Assembly: GCF_910589235.1 (NCBI RefSeq)
Contig: NC_060961.1
Location: 902,501 to 966,500, forward strand
Origin: Vespa crabro
Taxonomy: Eukaryota > Arthropoda > Insecta > Hymenoptera > Vespidae
Length of the DNA stretch: 64,000 bases
Reading direction: 5' to 3'
Numbering within the stretch: the first letter of the stretch is position 1; each line of letters begins with the position of its first letter. Below, piece after piece: positions 1 to 12,800 of this stretch. A program made the position numbers and the translations under genes. A model generated the notes under the pieces. That model was not told the origin of the DNA. It saw only the letters and a program-made list of their open reading frames with translations, and made no database searches.

Positions 1-2
1 AG

Positions 3-196
3 AAAAATACTAACGAGGAAAGTACTGACATGCTTCAACGATTGGAACAACAGGTCAAAGCGATCGAATTGGGTACGATCGCAGCAGCGAAAACCCGTCA
101 ATTGGAAAACAGCGAGGAATTTGGGCACGAGGTTGAATTACGTTACAGGGAACACGAGGATCTATTGAAGAATGTAACAGACGACGAGGCCGAGGG
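3..196 (+). CDS. Partial coding exon, coiled-coil segment
   Basis: Reading from base 3 gives about 64 codons that are charged and helix-prone (for example MLQRLEQQVKAIELG, then EFGHEVELRYREHEDLL), which looks like a coiled coil. The gene runs in from the left edge. The frame reaches a stop at 198-200, but a GT donor (gtaaat) sits at 197, so the segment can be either the end of a protein or an exon ending in phase 2. The phase-2 end matches the exon starting at 1227. It may be an N-terminal part of a long par-1 isoform or part of an unrelated upstream gene. I do not recognise the sequence. Confidence 0.5.
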
Positions 197-947
197 GTAA
201 ATTTTATCAATTTATTCTACGTACATACTCGTTCGCGCGTGTGTATATATGTGGCTGGGTGTCCGTATGTGTGCGTGTGTTCGATATGCGCGCGATTTTC
301 AATCGAATTCATTTACCTTTTTTTCTTCTTCTTCTTCTTCTTCTTCTTCGTAATTTTTTCCTGTTTCTTTTCTTTATCTTTTTTTTTTTTGTTTTTTGGT
401 TTTTTTTTCTCCCCTTTGTTCACATCCGTTTGTCAGAAATGATCGTTCCGTGAAATTAATCGACAAGCACGAATAATCCTCAACGTAAAGAGGAAAATCA
501 ATGTATTTTCTTTATTCGAGCGCGCTATCGTCGAACTTGATTGCGTACACACTCGCTCGTGATATATCCGAGCAACAATCAACGCTCCATTACACCCACA
601 CTGCCGATACCCTTTCCTCGCTCGAATTGCCATTTAGTTTATCCAATTTGATCGGCCAATTCTTTCGATTTCCGCCGTTTCGTCCTCATTTGCTATTAGG
701 CACGACGAGGAAAATAGCGGGGGGTTTGGCTCGCTGATAAAACACTGTGCTTTGCTTTATTTCATTTGGATTTTATCTCTTTTCTTTTTCTTATTTCTCT
801 CTCTCTCTCTCTCTATCTCTCTCTTTTTTTCTTTCTCCTTTTCTTTGTCGAATCTTTCAACAAACTTGTCCGTCTATCGGTATCCATTCGTTATTTTTCG
901 TGCGCATACATATATACACACGCACGCGCGTGTGAAAAAAACTTGTA

Positions 948-1020
<73 letters not shown>

Positions 1021-1226
1021 TGTATGTATGTATGTATATATATATACACGTACACCTTGAGAGAAATATCTCCTCTCGAGATGGATCGAAAAAAAGAAAA
1101 ACAAAAAAGAGATAAATTTATAAAAAGAGAAAAAAAGAATGCCAAAAAAAAAAAAAAAGAAAAATAAAATAAATAAATGAATAAAAAATCAACCAACAAA
1201 AACAAAACGAAACACCTGAATAAAAG
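197..1226 (+). other. Probable intron, simple-repeat rich
   Basis: This stretch contains T-rich and CT-rich tracts (about 320-420 and 780-850), a (TA)n run near 952-985 and a TATG tetranucleotide array near 985-1036. An A-rich block occupies 1088-1200. The presumed acceptor at 1225-1226 lacks a pyrimidine tract because the upstream block is A-rich, which weakens the splice call. No gene was seen here. Confidence 0.4.
952..1040. repeat. (TA)n followed by (TATG)n microsatellite
   Basis: A perfect TA run is followed by about twelve TATG units. The short reading frames across it, rich in Tyr/Ile/Val or Thr/His, are repeat translations and not genes. Confidence 0.95.
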
Positions 1227-1463
1227 GGCCTCGCCGTTGCATCGTGGAGACGCTACGAGAAACTCAACCGGAAATGCAAGCATCGCACCGAAGAAGCCCT
1301 CCTCGGTGAAGCTCTCGAGGACAGCTTCCGATACTAGACGAGGACAGGAAACGGAAATTCCCTTGAGAGCTCAGACGAGGGTGCAACCAGTTCGCACCCT
1401 CGTACGACCAATCATCACGAAAAAAGATCATCAACGTCAGCTGCAGCAACAACAGTTACAGCT

Positions 1464-1496
<33 letters not shown>

Positions 1497-1614
1497 GCTA
1501 CTACTACAACAGCATCAGCAGCAGCAACAGCAACAACAACAGAACAATATTGTGAGCAGTACTTTCAGGCCACTCTCTGACGTCATGCAGAAAGGTGTTC
1601 GTAACGAGAAGGAG
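1227..1614 (+). CDS. Coding exon with polyglutamine tract
   Basis: An open frame encodes a basic Ser/Thr-rich stretch (SSVKLSRTASDTRRGQ) and then a long Gln-rich tract built from CAA/CAG between about 1440 and 1542. It ends with FRPLSDVMQKGVRNEKE just before a GT at 1615. Starting after AG at 1225-1226, the exon begins in phase 2 and ends in phase 0. It can therefore join the exon ending at 196 and, on the other side, the par-1 exon at 6897, which begins in phase 0. An alternative is a first coding exon using the ATG at 1177, which has an in-frame stop just upstream. Assignment to par-1 rests on phase only. I do not recognise this N-terminal sequence. Confidence 0.5.
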
Positions 1615-1663
1615 GTATCGAAAATCTTTCTCTTTCTCTCCCTCTCTCTCACTTTCTCTTTCA

Positions 1664-1701
<38 letters not shown>

Positions 1702-2160
1702 CTTTTGTTTTCCTTCCCCTTCCCTTTTAAACAATCCCCTCCCTCAATCCATGATAATGATAATGGTATCTTAATTAATGTTATCTCGTAGCATCGAATC
1801 GATTTTTATATTATCGTTCTTTCAAATCCGCCAGCTGCCTCTTTCGTTATTTTCAACGTTAACATTCGACAGCAAAAAAAGAAAAAATTACTAGGGAAAT
1901 TGTTCGCGCGTGAGAAATGTTGGACGATTATATTATTAAGAAATATTGTCGTGTGTACTTCTAACTGTCTAACATTCGATCGGAATGACAAATATGTATA
2001 TACGCGTATACACATATGTGTAATACTTTTTTCTTGGAGGAAATAGGCAAACCTTGCACGATTCTACGATTCGTCAGAATTTATCGATTGTTATTCTTTT
2101 ATTACGTTTCTACTATCGCAATGACTTAGCAAACAGTTCTGAAAATATCGCGCAATCTTT

Positions 2161-2703
2161 CTCTCTCTCTCTCTCTCTCTCTCTCCTTCTCTCTCTCTCT
2201 CTCTCCCTCTCTCTCCTTCTCTCTTTTTCTCTCTCTCACACACACGCGCGCACACACACACAACTTTTTATCTGATATCTCGACGATACTCAAGTTATTT
2301 TAATGTTAATTTGATTGAAGGGGTTCTTTTTTCTTTCTTCTTTCTTTTTCTTTTTCTCTCCATTTAATATCTCAATAATTGAGATTTAATAATAACAAAG
2401 TGGATATAAGCAAAAAAAAAAAGAAGAAAAAAGAGAGAGAGAGAAGTCGAAGATAATCTATCAGAAGATTGATCGGAAAATGAAAATGACAAATAATATA
2501 GACGCATGGATATTTTATAGCTATATTTACGCAAAATCGTTCGCAACGAACGCGTTGCAACGTTAATGCACTTCTATGCGCTTCTGCTACGAATTGATGA
2601 CTCGTCGGGTACAGTCTGCGGCTCATCCGTTCGAGCTGAAATAATCCGGATGGCTTCCCTGCTGTTGTCCCATCGACTCTACGATCTGCGTAGAGAGAGA
2701 GAC

Positions 2704-2758
<55 letters not shown>
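2161..2758. repeat. (CT)n and (GA)n microsatellites in inverted arrangement
   Basis: A CT-rich tract at 2161-2237 and a GA tract at 2693-2758 are reverse complements separated by about 450 bp. The CT tract grades into CA/CG repeats near 2236-2262. Confidence 0.9.
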
Positions 2759-2761
<3 letters not shown>

Positions 2762-3310
2762 CGAGAAGCACCGCTTATAACGATCGTGGGATCTATCGAA
2801 CTCGATTGATCGAGTCACTTTGTCAGGATGCACTTGATCGAGTAACGAATTTAGGGTGGAAAGATTTAGGTACCTATCAAAAATATACAAAAAAAAAAAG
2901 AGAGAAAAAAAAAGCAAATAAAAAATAATTTCTTTTTCCCTTCTTCAAATAACAACTATAAAAGTCCAACTTTCGAGTAAAATCGTACTGAGAGAAACGC
3001 GATACAGTTCTAACGTAGATATTTTCAATGAGAATTTCCAAAAAAGTTTAAAGTAAAAATGATGTGGATGGGAATGGTGGGAGTGGGTGAGGGGAGTAGA
3101 GTAAAGAGTATAAACCATAATATACTCTGTCGAATTTCATATGCACCCCGATATAATAATAAACCTTGGACGAACAGTCCAGTCGGACTTTACTTTTTAT
3201 CTTATCCCCTTCCTTCCCAACCCACATACTCGTTCGTTCCCCTTCCTTGTTAAAAATTTCTTCTATCCGATAAAAGCTCCCGAATAATAATAATAATAAT
3301 AATAATAGTA

Positions 3311-3345
<35 letters not shown>

Positions 3346-3699
3346 CTGTAGATTGTTGTATATTCTATTTTCGTGATCGTCGTTAAGAGATTAATTTTTA
3401 GAAAAGAGAATTAAGTCGATTGAAAATTCATCGTGGTCCGACTTTGTTCACAAAGGTAGTCTAAAAATGATTTACAAAAGGAGGAACGAAAGATGGAAGG
3501 GGGGGAAAAAAAAGATAATAATAGTAATAAAAAGGAAAGTCACGTAGGGTGAGAAATAAGACAAAATTTCTAATGGGGGCGACGAGTATGGTTGATAATA
3601 GTAGCAGTAGCCAATAGCAGCAGCAGTAGCCTTCATCAACATCCGTTAGCTCACCGAATCCGTTGATCAGCTGACCAAAAGATCTGTCCTCTCTCTCCC

Positions 3700-4141
3700 T
3701 CTTTCTCTTTCTCTTTTTTACTCTATCTAGATTCTCCCTCTATCATTCTCCTCATTCTCTTTTATCCAAGAGTAGTATCCGAGCGAACTCGACGAGCTAT
3801 GCTGCTGGTCCCCTTCAGATATAGGTGGGTCGACTTTGCTGCTGCTGCTGCTGCTGCTGGTAGGTAGAATTCCACTCTTGATGTTGTCGTCTCCCCCCCC
3901 CCCCTCTCTCTTTTCTCTCCTTGTCCCAGAGACGCGCATGCGTCGACGATGTCGTTCAGGAGGCGGCAGCCAAACGTCGACGAGGTGGACGAAGAGGAAG
4001 AGGAAGAGGAGAAATAGAAGAAGAGAGGGAGAGAGAGAGAGAGGGTAGGCTCAGCTTTCAAGGGTGGTTCGCTTCTACCGGGGGTGGCGACATACCGCGT
4101 ATTGATTCTCCTTTCTCGCATCCCTCCGGCTGTGTTGAGAC

Positions 4142-4185
<44 letters not shown>

Positions 4186-4215
4186 CTCTCTCTCTCTGCT
4201 CCTTGTATCTCTCGT

Positions 4216-4276
<61 letters not shown>

Positions 4277-4389
4277 CACGCGCGCGCACGCTGTAACCCA
4301 GCAGAGAGACCAGTCGAGGGTGATTCGTTTCGCAAAGAAAAAGAAAGGATTGCTCCTTCGCGAGATAGAGAGTGAAAGAGAGAGAGATA

Positions 4390-4436
<47 letters not shown>

Positions 4437-4932
4437 AGAGAGAGAGAGAGAGAGATCATGTCGATGATCAATCCGAGAAACTTTAAAAAGGTAGTAGAGC
4501 GACTATGCGATACGAATCAATCGAGACAACGACCCAGAAAAGTTTTTTAAAGAAACGATTACATCGTGGACCTTGGTGATGTGGTGATGGTGGTGTGGTG
4601 ATGATGGTGTTCTGTTGCTACTTGCCTGATGACGTTGGCTATTATTGCCTGTTCGTTGTTACTATATCATTTTAAAAGAAGAATCTTTGAGCTAAGGAAC
4701 ACTTCCTGTCTATTTTCTTCTTCGTCGTCATTGTCGTTCTCTGCTATTACTACTACTACTACAACTACTATTACTACTACTTCACCTCCATCTCCTCCTT
4801 CTCCTCCTCTACCTCGCCATTGTCATTGTCATCGTGGCCGGCGTCGTCGTTTTCATCGTTGTTGTTGTGTTATTTTAACAACTGTATTTCGAAGTCCTCG
4901 ATTTATCAAGAAGAAAAGAGAGAAAGTGTGTG

Positions 4933-4971
<39 letters not shown>

Positions 4972-5370
4972 GTGTGCGCGCACGCAATCAATTGTTGAAA
5001 GATCTTAGGCAAAAGATTTGAATCTTTTTTCTTTTCTTTTTGTTTTGTTTTTTTTTTTCTTTTTTTTTTTTTTTTTACCTTCTAATCGCCGATAGTGTCT
5101 AAAGTGTAAAAAGAAATTGGACGTTATAGTGCGAGCCATTGAATGGATCGTGTTACGTTCGTCTCCTACTCGTCATCCTCTCGTCGATTACGACGACGAA
5201 CTGACTCGTATTCGTTGTGGAAACTGATAGAAATTATTCCATCGTGTTATTGTCATTGTCATTGTCGTTATCGTCGTTGTCGTCATTGTCCTTCTCCTAC
5301 GAAGGATTATCAACAAACGTGGAATCGTCATAGTTCTTTATTATTTATATACAATCTTTGATCCTTCACT
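3700..5370 (+). promoter_or_regulatory. Candidate alternative promoter / 5' UTR region of par-1
   Basis: This block is richer in G+C and CpG than its surroundings. It contains long GAGA/CTCT tracts, the recognition sequence of the GAGA factor in insects. It also has CTG, CAT/GTC-type triplets and several short non-conserved frames typical of 5' UTR sequence. It lies 1.5-3 kb upstream of the first certain par-1 exon. No start-site motif was identified with confidence, so promoter function is an inference. Confidence 0.3.
4151..4455. repeat. Paired (CT)n / (GA)n tracts forming an inverted repeat
   Basis: CT tracts run from about 4151-4182 and 4218-4275, and a GA tract runs from about 4369-4455. 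The two longest runs are near-perfect reverse complements of about 58 bases with about 95-120 bp between them, including a GC-rich gcgcgc segment. Transcribed RNA could fold into a long hairpin. Confidence 0.9.
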
Positions 5371-5491
5371 GCCTCGGATGCGTACTCGGTGTTGTTCTCT
5401 AGTCTTCTTTCTCTGTCTATATTACCTTGTAATAATTAATCTACGAGTGTTGTTGTTGTACCTTTAGCTCGATCGAATTAATCAATTTTAC

Positions 5492-5529
<38 letters not shown>

Positions 5530-6896
5530 TCATTTAATTGTATTTTTCTATATAGAAATTTTTCTAAAGTAATTGTGTACGATATTCGTCGATCATTTTT
5601 GAAGGAACGTCTTTGTTCGCTTGAACAAGGTCGAATCTTAGCACTTTGGGGGATGGGAGGAGGGGAGGAGGGTTGGTAGTAAAGTAAAGGTACTTTCTAA
5701 GGCTGCCTTTAAGCCTCTTCAGTCTATGTTAGAAATCGTTCTATATATAGAAATTTCAAGATGACGTTCTATTGTGTATTAAATGATACCTCCTCGTATT
5801 TCTTAACGGGCCGTACGATTTTATTGACGAACGATATATCGAAGAATGGAATAAGATCTTCCCCTTAAATTTCTTACCTTATCCTGAAATATTGAGATTT
5901 ACAACGTGTTCTTATTTAATAATTATCAATTGTCGAGCGTTATTTTGGGGGGGGGGTGTGAAGTTTTTTTTTTTTTCTTTTTTAATAAGGAAAAAAGGAA
6001 TTTTATCAATCGAGAAAGAGAAAACAACAAGATACTATATTTGAAGTATGTCCTGAACAAAACGATCGATCCGACAAAATGAATGATCGTCATTGACGCG
6101 TTTTATATCGACGCCTTTTTCTTACAAGAGATAACGAAGAGAACACTCAAGCTGGCGACCTCGAAGGTTGCTGCGGCCACCTCTTGCAAGATGGTCACTC
6201 GTGGCCTCACGCGGGTAATTGACCTCCCTTGACAATTAATTATATTGCTACTTGCCGTTTTTTATTCTTTCTTTCTTTTTTTTTTCTCTTTTTTTTTCTT
6301 TTTCCTTTTTTTTTTTTTTCTTTTTCTTTTTTTAACAATTCAGAAAATAAAACACTTTTGAGATATTGGCTTACCTTAATTAATTAGTAACTAAAATCAA
6401 GATTTCTACGACGAGACATGATTGATACAAGTTTTGAGTATATACATACATTTAACTTTCCGGGTGGGATATTGAAGAATACTACGTTTTATGTTTAATT
6501 CGAACAGAAGATGCGTCCTTGATTCCTCGCATTACACACAGTGCGTGTTGTATGCGATGTACACAACTCTGTTCGAAATAATCTGTATCTGGTGCACTAC
6601 TAACGAGCCTTAATTAATTACATTGACAATGGCACGTCCCTGGAAGTGTCAAGTGCGATTCGCTGTACACACTTTTATCTTCCTTTTAATATATCTATAT
6701 ATGCATATATGTATATGTAGGGATGTATATCCGAACTAAGAATAAAATTATATTCTTGGATCGTTTCATTCAGTTTTTTTTTTTCTTTTATTTTTTTATT
6801 TATTTATCACAACATATTAAACTATAACTCGAGCAATAATAATCAAAATTCTCGTATGTGTGTTAATTTGTATCTTCTTATTTGTTGCATTTGCAG

Positions 6897-9800
6897 ACAG
6901 GGGATGGCGTTGGAGCATTGTCGACCAGCGGTGGACGAATGTCGTCCAGGAGCCGTACCTCCGAGGAACCGCACATTGGCAAATACAAGTTACTCAAAAC
7001 CATTGGTAAGGGTAACTTCGCCAAGGTCAAGCTTGCTAAGCATGTGCCTACGGGGAAGGAGGTGGCCATCAAGATTATCGATAAAACGCAACTTAATCCG
7101 GGTAGTCTTCAAAAGGTTAATATATATGTGTATCTATATATATATATATGTATATTCTTTCCGTGTTAATTACATTTTCTAGGAAATTAAAAAGTACAAA
7201 GATGTTCAAATTGAATCTTCCAAGTAAATAATTATTATCTGTTATAATATAGCTCTTTCGAGAAGTAAGGATAATGAAGATGCTCGACCATCCGAACATA
7301 GTGAAACTTTTCCAAGTTATCGAGACTGAAAAGACACTGTACCTGGTAATGGAGTATGCTAGTGGTGGCGAGGTATTCGATTATCTCGTTTTACATGGTC
7401 GAATGAAGGAGAAGGAGGCCCGTGCTAAATTCAGGCAAATCGTATCTGCCGTGCAATACTGCCATCAGAAAAAGATCATCCATAGAGACTTAAAGGCCGA
7501 GAATTTGCTTCTTGACAGCGAGATGAACATAAAGATTGCCGACTTTGGTTTCAGTAATGAATTTACGCCTGGTAACAAATTGGACACCTTCTGTGGCTCG
7601 CCACCTTATGCGGCGCCTGAACTTTTCCAAGGTTCGAAAGTAGCATTGTGATCTTGCATTTTCCATCTTTTAGCTGTTAAAAAGGCAACGTATCTTATTT
7701 TATTTTTTTTTTTTTTTTTCGTTGTACCATGACAGGTAAAAAGTATGACGGACCTGAAGTGGACGTATGGTCGTTGGGTGTTATTCTGTATACATTAGTA
7801 TCTGGCTCACTGCCATTCGATGGGTCAACACTAAGGGAGTTAAGGGAAAGGGTGTTAAGAGGAAAGTACCGGATCCCATTTTACATGTCCACCGACTGTG
7901 AAAATCTCCTGAAAAAATTCTTGGTGCTTAACCCTACGAAGCGGGCCTCATTAGAGGTACGTGGAGATAAGGTTCGAGTAGTATTAAACTCGTGAGTTAT
8001 GTAAAAACGTACAAAGTATGAGATAATTTAAAGCGTTGATTCTTTCTTTTTTTTTCTGTGTTTTTTTTTTTTTTTTTTTTTTTTTTTTCTCCCGTTTCTT
8101 TACAGAATATAATGAAGGATAAATGGATGAATATGGGATATGAGGATGATGAATTAAAACCGTACTTAGAACCTGAACCTGATTATAAAGACCACAAGAG
8201 GATAGGTGAGTCTGCCAGTATGTACATAACACTTACTACTTACTGTTTTTATGTTTAGCATTCCATATCTAATGTGGGCACTCTTGACTTCTATAAAAGC
8301 ATTTTCTACCAAAAAAAAAGACTGTCATTTCTCTTGTGAGATATCCTTTATACTACTAATCGCATCGTCATGTTCTAAAAAAGATTGACCACAACGGAAG
8401 ACGTATCAGGAAATATTCTTATATATTATCTTAGTAACTACGGATATATCAGAGAATCTTATTTAATATTATTTAACTAAACGCGTTGATGCATCATTTT
8501 AATAGATAAATTCGCGTAATCGCATGTAGTAATAATAAACTAATACGCGTTTCGTTAAATTTTTATTAATAAAGCGATTCGTTAAACGAATTATTGCACA
8601 GCTATGTTCAATTATTCTTTTGTGCTTATTTTCATCGTATACAATATTTTTTTTCGACTGATATATCTATGTGCATGTAATAATTTCTAATTTGTCCTTG
8701 TGTAGTAACAGTTTATGTTAATTAGTATTAATAATGTGTATTAGCGAACCTTTTTCCAACTTAACATCGTACATACATATATTCCATACATATTATCGTT
8801 ATTATCTCGAGCCAATCAAATAAAAATCATTTTTCATTTTGATATATATGTATACGTAGATTAATATCTGTTATCTTAATTTTAAAATATATAGATATAT
8901 TATTGTCCTATCGTATATGTTATCTGTAGAATATAGATTTTTTTAATTGATGTGACTATGCCGATTCACGTATTTGTTTCAGAGGCCTTAGCTAATATGG
9001 GATATACGAGAAGCGAAATCGAAGACTCATTAGGTCAAGCTAAATATGATGATGTATTTGCGACATACTTGCTATTAGGCAGAAAAACAACGGATGTAAG
9101 TAAAGAAAAAGAGAATTGATGTTAATGGATGTATTAGGAACATTTATATATCACCCTTTTTGTTCGTTAATATTTCTCAATAATTAATTGCGCTTTTCTC
9201 TAAATAGCCTGAAAGTGATGGCTCGCGGTCTGGCAGTTCTTTATCATTGCGCACTATTCCTGCACAAGTTGGTTCGGGCGGAGGAGGAAGTAGTGGAGGA
9301 GGTACAGGTGGTGCTGTACAAAGTCCGTCACACAGAAGTGTTCACAGAAGTATTTCTGCTAGCAATCCAAAGCCCAGCAGACGGGCCTCGTCTGGTGGCG
9401 AAACCCTTCGTAAGTGAATGTCATGTTTTAATACAATAACGGTCTAACTAAAATGTTATGTGAAAACTATATATAAACAAAGAAAGAAAAAAAAAAAAAA
9501 AGAAAAAGGACGAACGTTATAATCGGGTAAGCAGATTTTCTTAACTGTAAACTAATAGTTTTATGCTAAAAGCATGCCCCTCCCCCTCTGTCTCTCTTTT
9601 TTTTTCTACGCGCGCCACATTGATAAAAATGATGGATATGAGGAGAAATTTATTTAAAAAAAAAAAAATGTATCTCTTAGGAGGTGCACCAAGTCCAGGT
9701 AATGCAACGAATCATAATCATGCTCCTGCTGTAACTGGTGGAACAGTTACCAGTAGTGGTGGTAGCAATTTCAAACGGCAGAATACTGTAGATGCGGCAA

Positions 9801-12800
9801 CGATCAAGGAGAATAGTGCTCGTGTTTCTGCCGCTCGACCTTCCGCCCCAAAAAACAGTCCTGGGCAACTCGATACTAGTGAGTTCACCTTGTTCTTAAG
9901 TACTCTCTATACGAGGCACTTTAGGAACAAATTATTTGCTTATTATGCTATATCCTTAGAGCTTCGGAAATCATTTGCTTTGGACAAGGTTGCAGTGGAT
10001 TCGTTGCTAATTTATTTAATTGATTATTAATTTGTAACTTTATATTGTTCACATATTATCTCATATGTCTGTCTGTTACACCGTGTTTGATCATGAATTT
10101 TTTTGCATCATACAATCTCATGATTAATACCATGTCATGATCCTTAAATATTATACTATACCTGCTTCGTTTTTCAATGTGTCTCTATAAAGAATCTTTT
10201 GACTTTTCTTATTTTGACACACTGTTTTATATAAATAATCAAATTCAAGTATTATTATTTTTTTACTTGAATGCATTATATATAATTTTCTTTTTATCTT
10301 TCATTTTTAATTACTATAAGTATATAATAAAGAGACGAGAGTTATACACGATTTTTTTTACACGGAAGCAGGATTGATATAGCTCTGCAGAGCCATTGTT
10401 CTTCTAAACCTTGCCTTGTCTGTTATAATTTAATGTATGCTGCTTTGTTTTGTGTTGAACCATATCTAATGAGGCTTGCAGTGACAATGTTCATTCTAGG
10501 CGTGGGTACAAGTCCCAGTAGTAAAGGAAGGGTGGGCAACAAGAGCAACACAATGAATGCAGGAGTAGGTGGTGTTCGGCCACTTACCTCACCTGCTCCT
10601 GGTTCTGTTGGTCGACGTAGCACCATCTCCTATGACCAAGCAAAAACATCTTCTTCTACTGAAAGAACCAACGACGTACCCAGGTATAGTTTCATTCAAA
10701 AATTTTCATTTATTTCATATTATTTAAACCATCATCTTGGATTTTATATAAATTAAGAGGTTCCCTGAAATCTAAATTACGAATCTTTATTGATAATATT
10801 TTTATCCCGGCATTATTTCAGGCAGCCTGCTTTATTAATATATGATCCACGTAAAAGATATTGGATTTCTAATATACACGAAAAAATGCATAAGAAAATA
10901 TATAAGAAATGTTAAATTAAGTTTAAATCATTAATTATAAATGTTAATTAGACATAATATATTATATCCAGTATCTGTACTAGTATTTTTCTTTTTTTTT
11001 TTTTTTTTTTTTTTTTTTTCTTTTTCCCTAACAAGATATACGAAAAATGAAATTTAGAGATTGTGTATCGAAATTTTTAGGCACCTTTATCAATTTAACA
11101 TTCCTAATCTTACTAACTATAGGTGACTAATTACTTGTATGTTAAGAGTACTAAACTAATTTAGAAAAAATTTGAAAAAGTTTGGATGAGATAACAGAAT
11201 CTGTCAGCAGAGCCCAGGGAGTTTATTTGTTTGTTGCATTGCTCTAGCATGTTGGCTGCTGCCTGCCAGACGGTCATTGCAGTTCACTTTCTTTATGGCT
11301 TGACAGATGTATTAAGCAAACAATCTAATTCAACGTGCATACATGTACAGATGCTTGCTAAAATTACATTGAACCACAGTTACATCTACATGTCTTATTC
11401 TATTTTTCAAATACTTTTAGGTCTAAGAACGTGTGTGTATAGAGAAACATATTCATTAACATCATCATACATCATTCTTATGTTCTAGCGTCATATTTTG
11501 ATTCTTTTATTCATACAAATATTTGCAGAATCAAGTTATTTCTAGCAAACAATTTCTTTCGTTTGTATTCATCCTTTTTCCATCCTTTTGTATTTCCTAA
11601 ACTTCTTCGCGCGATAAAGTTTCTTTCTTTTCCTTTCTTCTTCTTCTTTTTTTCCTTTTGTTTTTCTTTCTTTTTTTCTTTCTTTCTTTCTTTCTTTCTT
11701 TCTTTCATATTTTTTCTAACAATAGACGTATACATATCATGTATAATATACACATATATTCAAGTTTTTCCATAATATAACTTTGTTATCTTGAATAAAT
11801 GAAAATAAATAATAGTCGAAACCAAAGAAATATATAGTCTACAACAAAGTTATAATGTCACATGTCTGCATTATTTTTATCTATATAAATTATAATTAAT
11901 TAGATCGTTTTTACGATACTTCTAGAGTATATTGGATATCAATAGAATATTTTTAGTATATAGTTAGTGAGGATTAAGGTGTAGTATCATAGTTTATCAT
12001 CCTATAAATGCGGAGAATAGGTCTAACATGCAGAAAAGTAGGGCCAGGCAATTTGTTCATTAGTTTTGTGCACAGCCTGGGCGAAGGCACTAGACCAACA
12101 CGGGGTCACACCAAGTCTGCGAGCATCAGTGCAGGTCACCGTTCCTCCAGTGGCGTACCTCCCAGCGACCATTCACTACTGGACCCTCAACCACGCAACG
12201 CCCACAACTCCTTACTCGCCACTGCTGACCCTCTTAGGCAGAGGTACAGGTCCCCTATACCTTATCGACCAACCTTTATACATTCCTGTATTATAAAATG
12301 TTCAGATACATTTCTTCATACATCTGATTGCTTCTACTCTTTTGGGCCACTAACTCTCTTAGGGTAACAAGGAATTATACTATATCATTAAGGTTTTCAT
12401 TATTTGTATATCATTATATAATGAAGCACTATCAGATTTTTCTAGTTTGCTAAACAGTTGGACCTCTCAATATATTCCACATAATTTCAAATAATCATCT
12501 CTGCATAGATTCTCTAGGACAGTTTTTGGTCATTTGTTCATTGCTCTCTCTTTTCCTGTATCTTTCATTTGCATGTATCATATTATATCCTTAGTTTCCT
12601 ATGTTTTAATACTATATCACCTTTCATACATTCGCCTTTATACATTTTATAATGCATCACCTTCATCCCTCAAATGATAAATATGCACTACCTTGTGTAT
12701 AGACATCATGATCAAAATTAGAGTGAAAAACTTAAGGGAAAAACTCTTTGATCTTTATTCATTGTAGATCCATAAAATGTTTTGCAGTTACATGACACTA

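Larger units (their letters stand above)
1615..6896 (+). other. Long intron or upstream region of par-1
   Basis: No complete gene is visible. The region holds many microsatellites: CT near 1640-1680 and 2161-2237, GA near 2693-2758, AAT near 3283-3345, CT/GA at 4151-4455, GT near 4925-4970 and TA near 5491-5527. A GC-richer, CpG-containing part from about 3700 to 5370 could hold alternative 5' exons or a promoter. The 3' end is a good acceptor at 6895-6896 (ttgcag). Confidence 0.5.

Noticed and set aside
3762..4471. Several long Arg/Glu- or Ser/Leu-repeat frames on both strands
   Set aside because: They are translations of GA/CT microsatellites. The residues are two-letter repeats with no domain.
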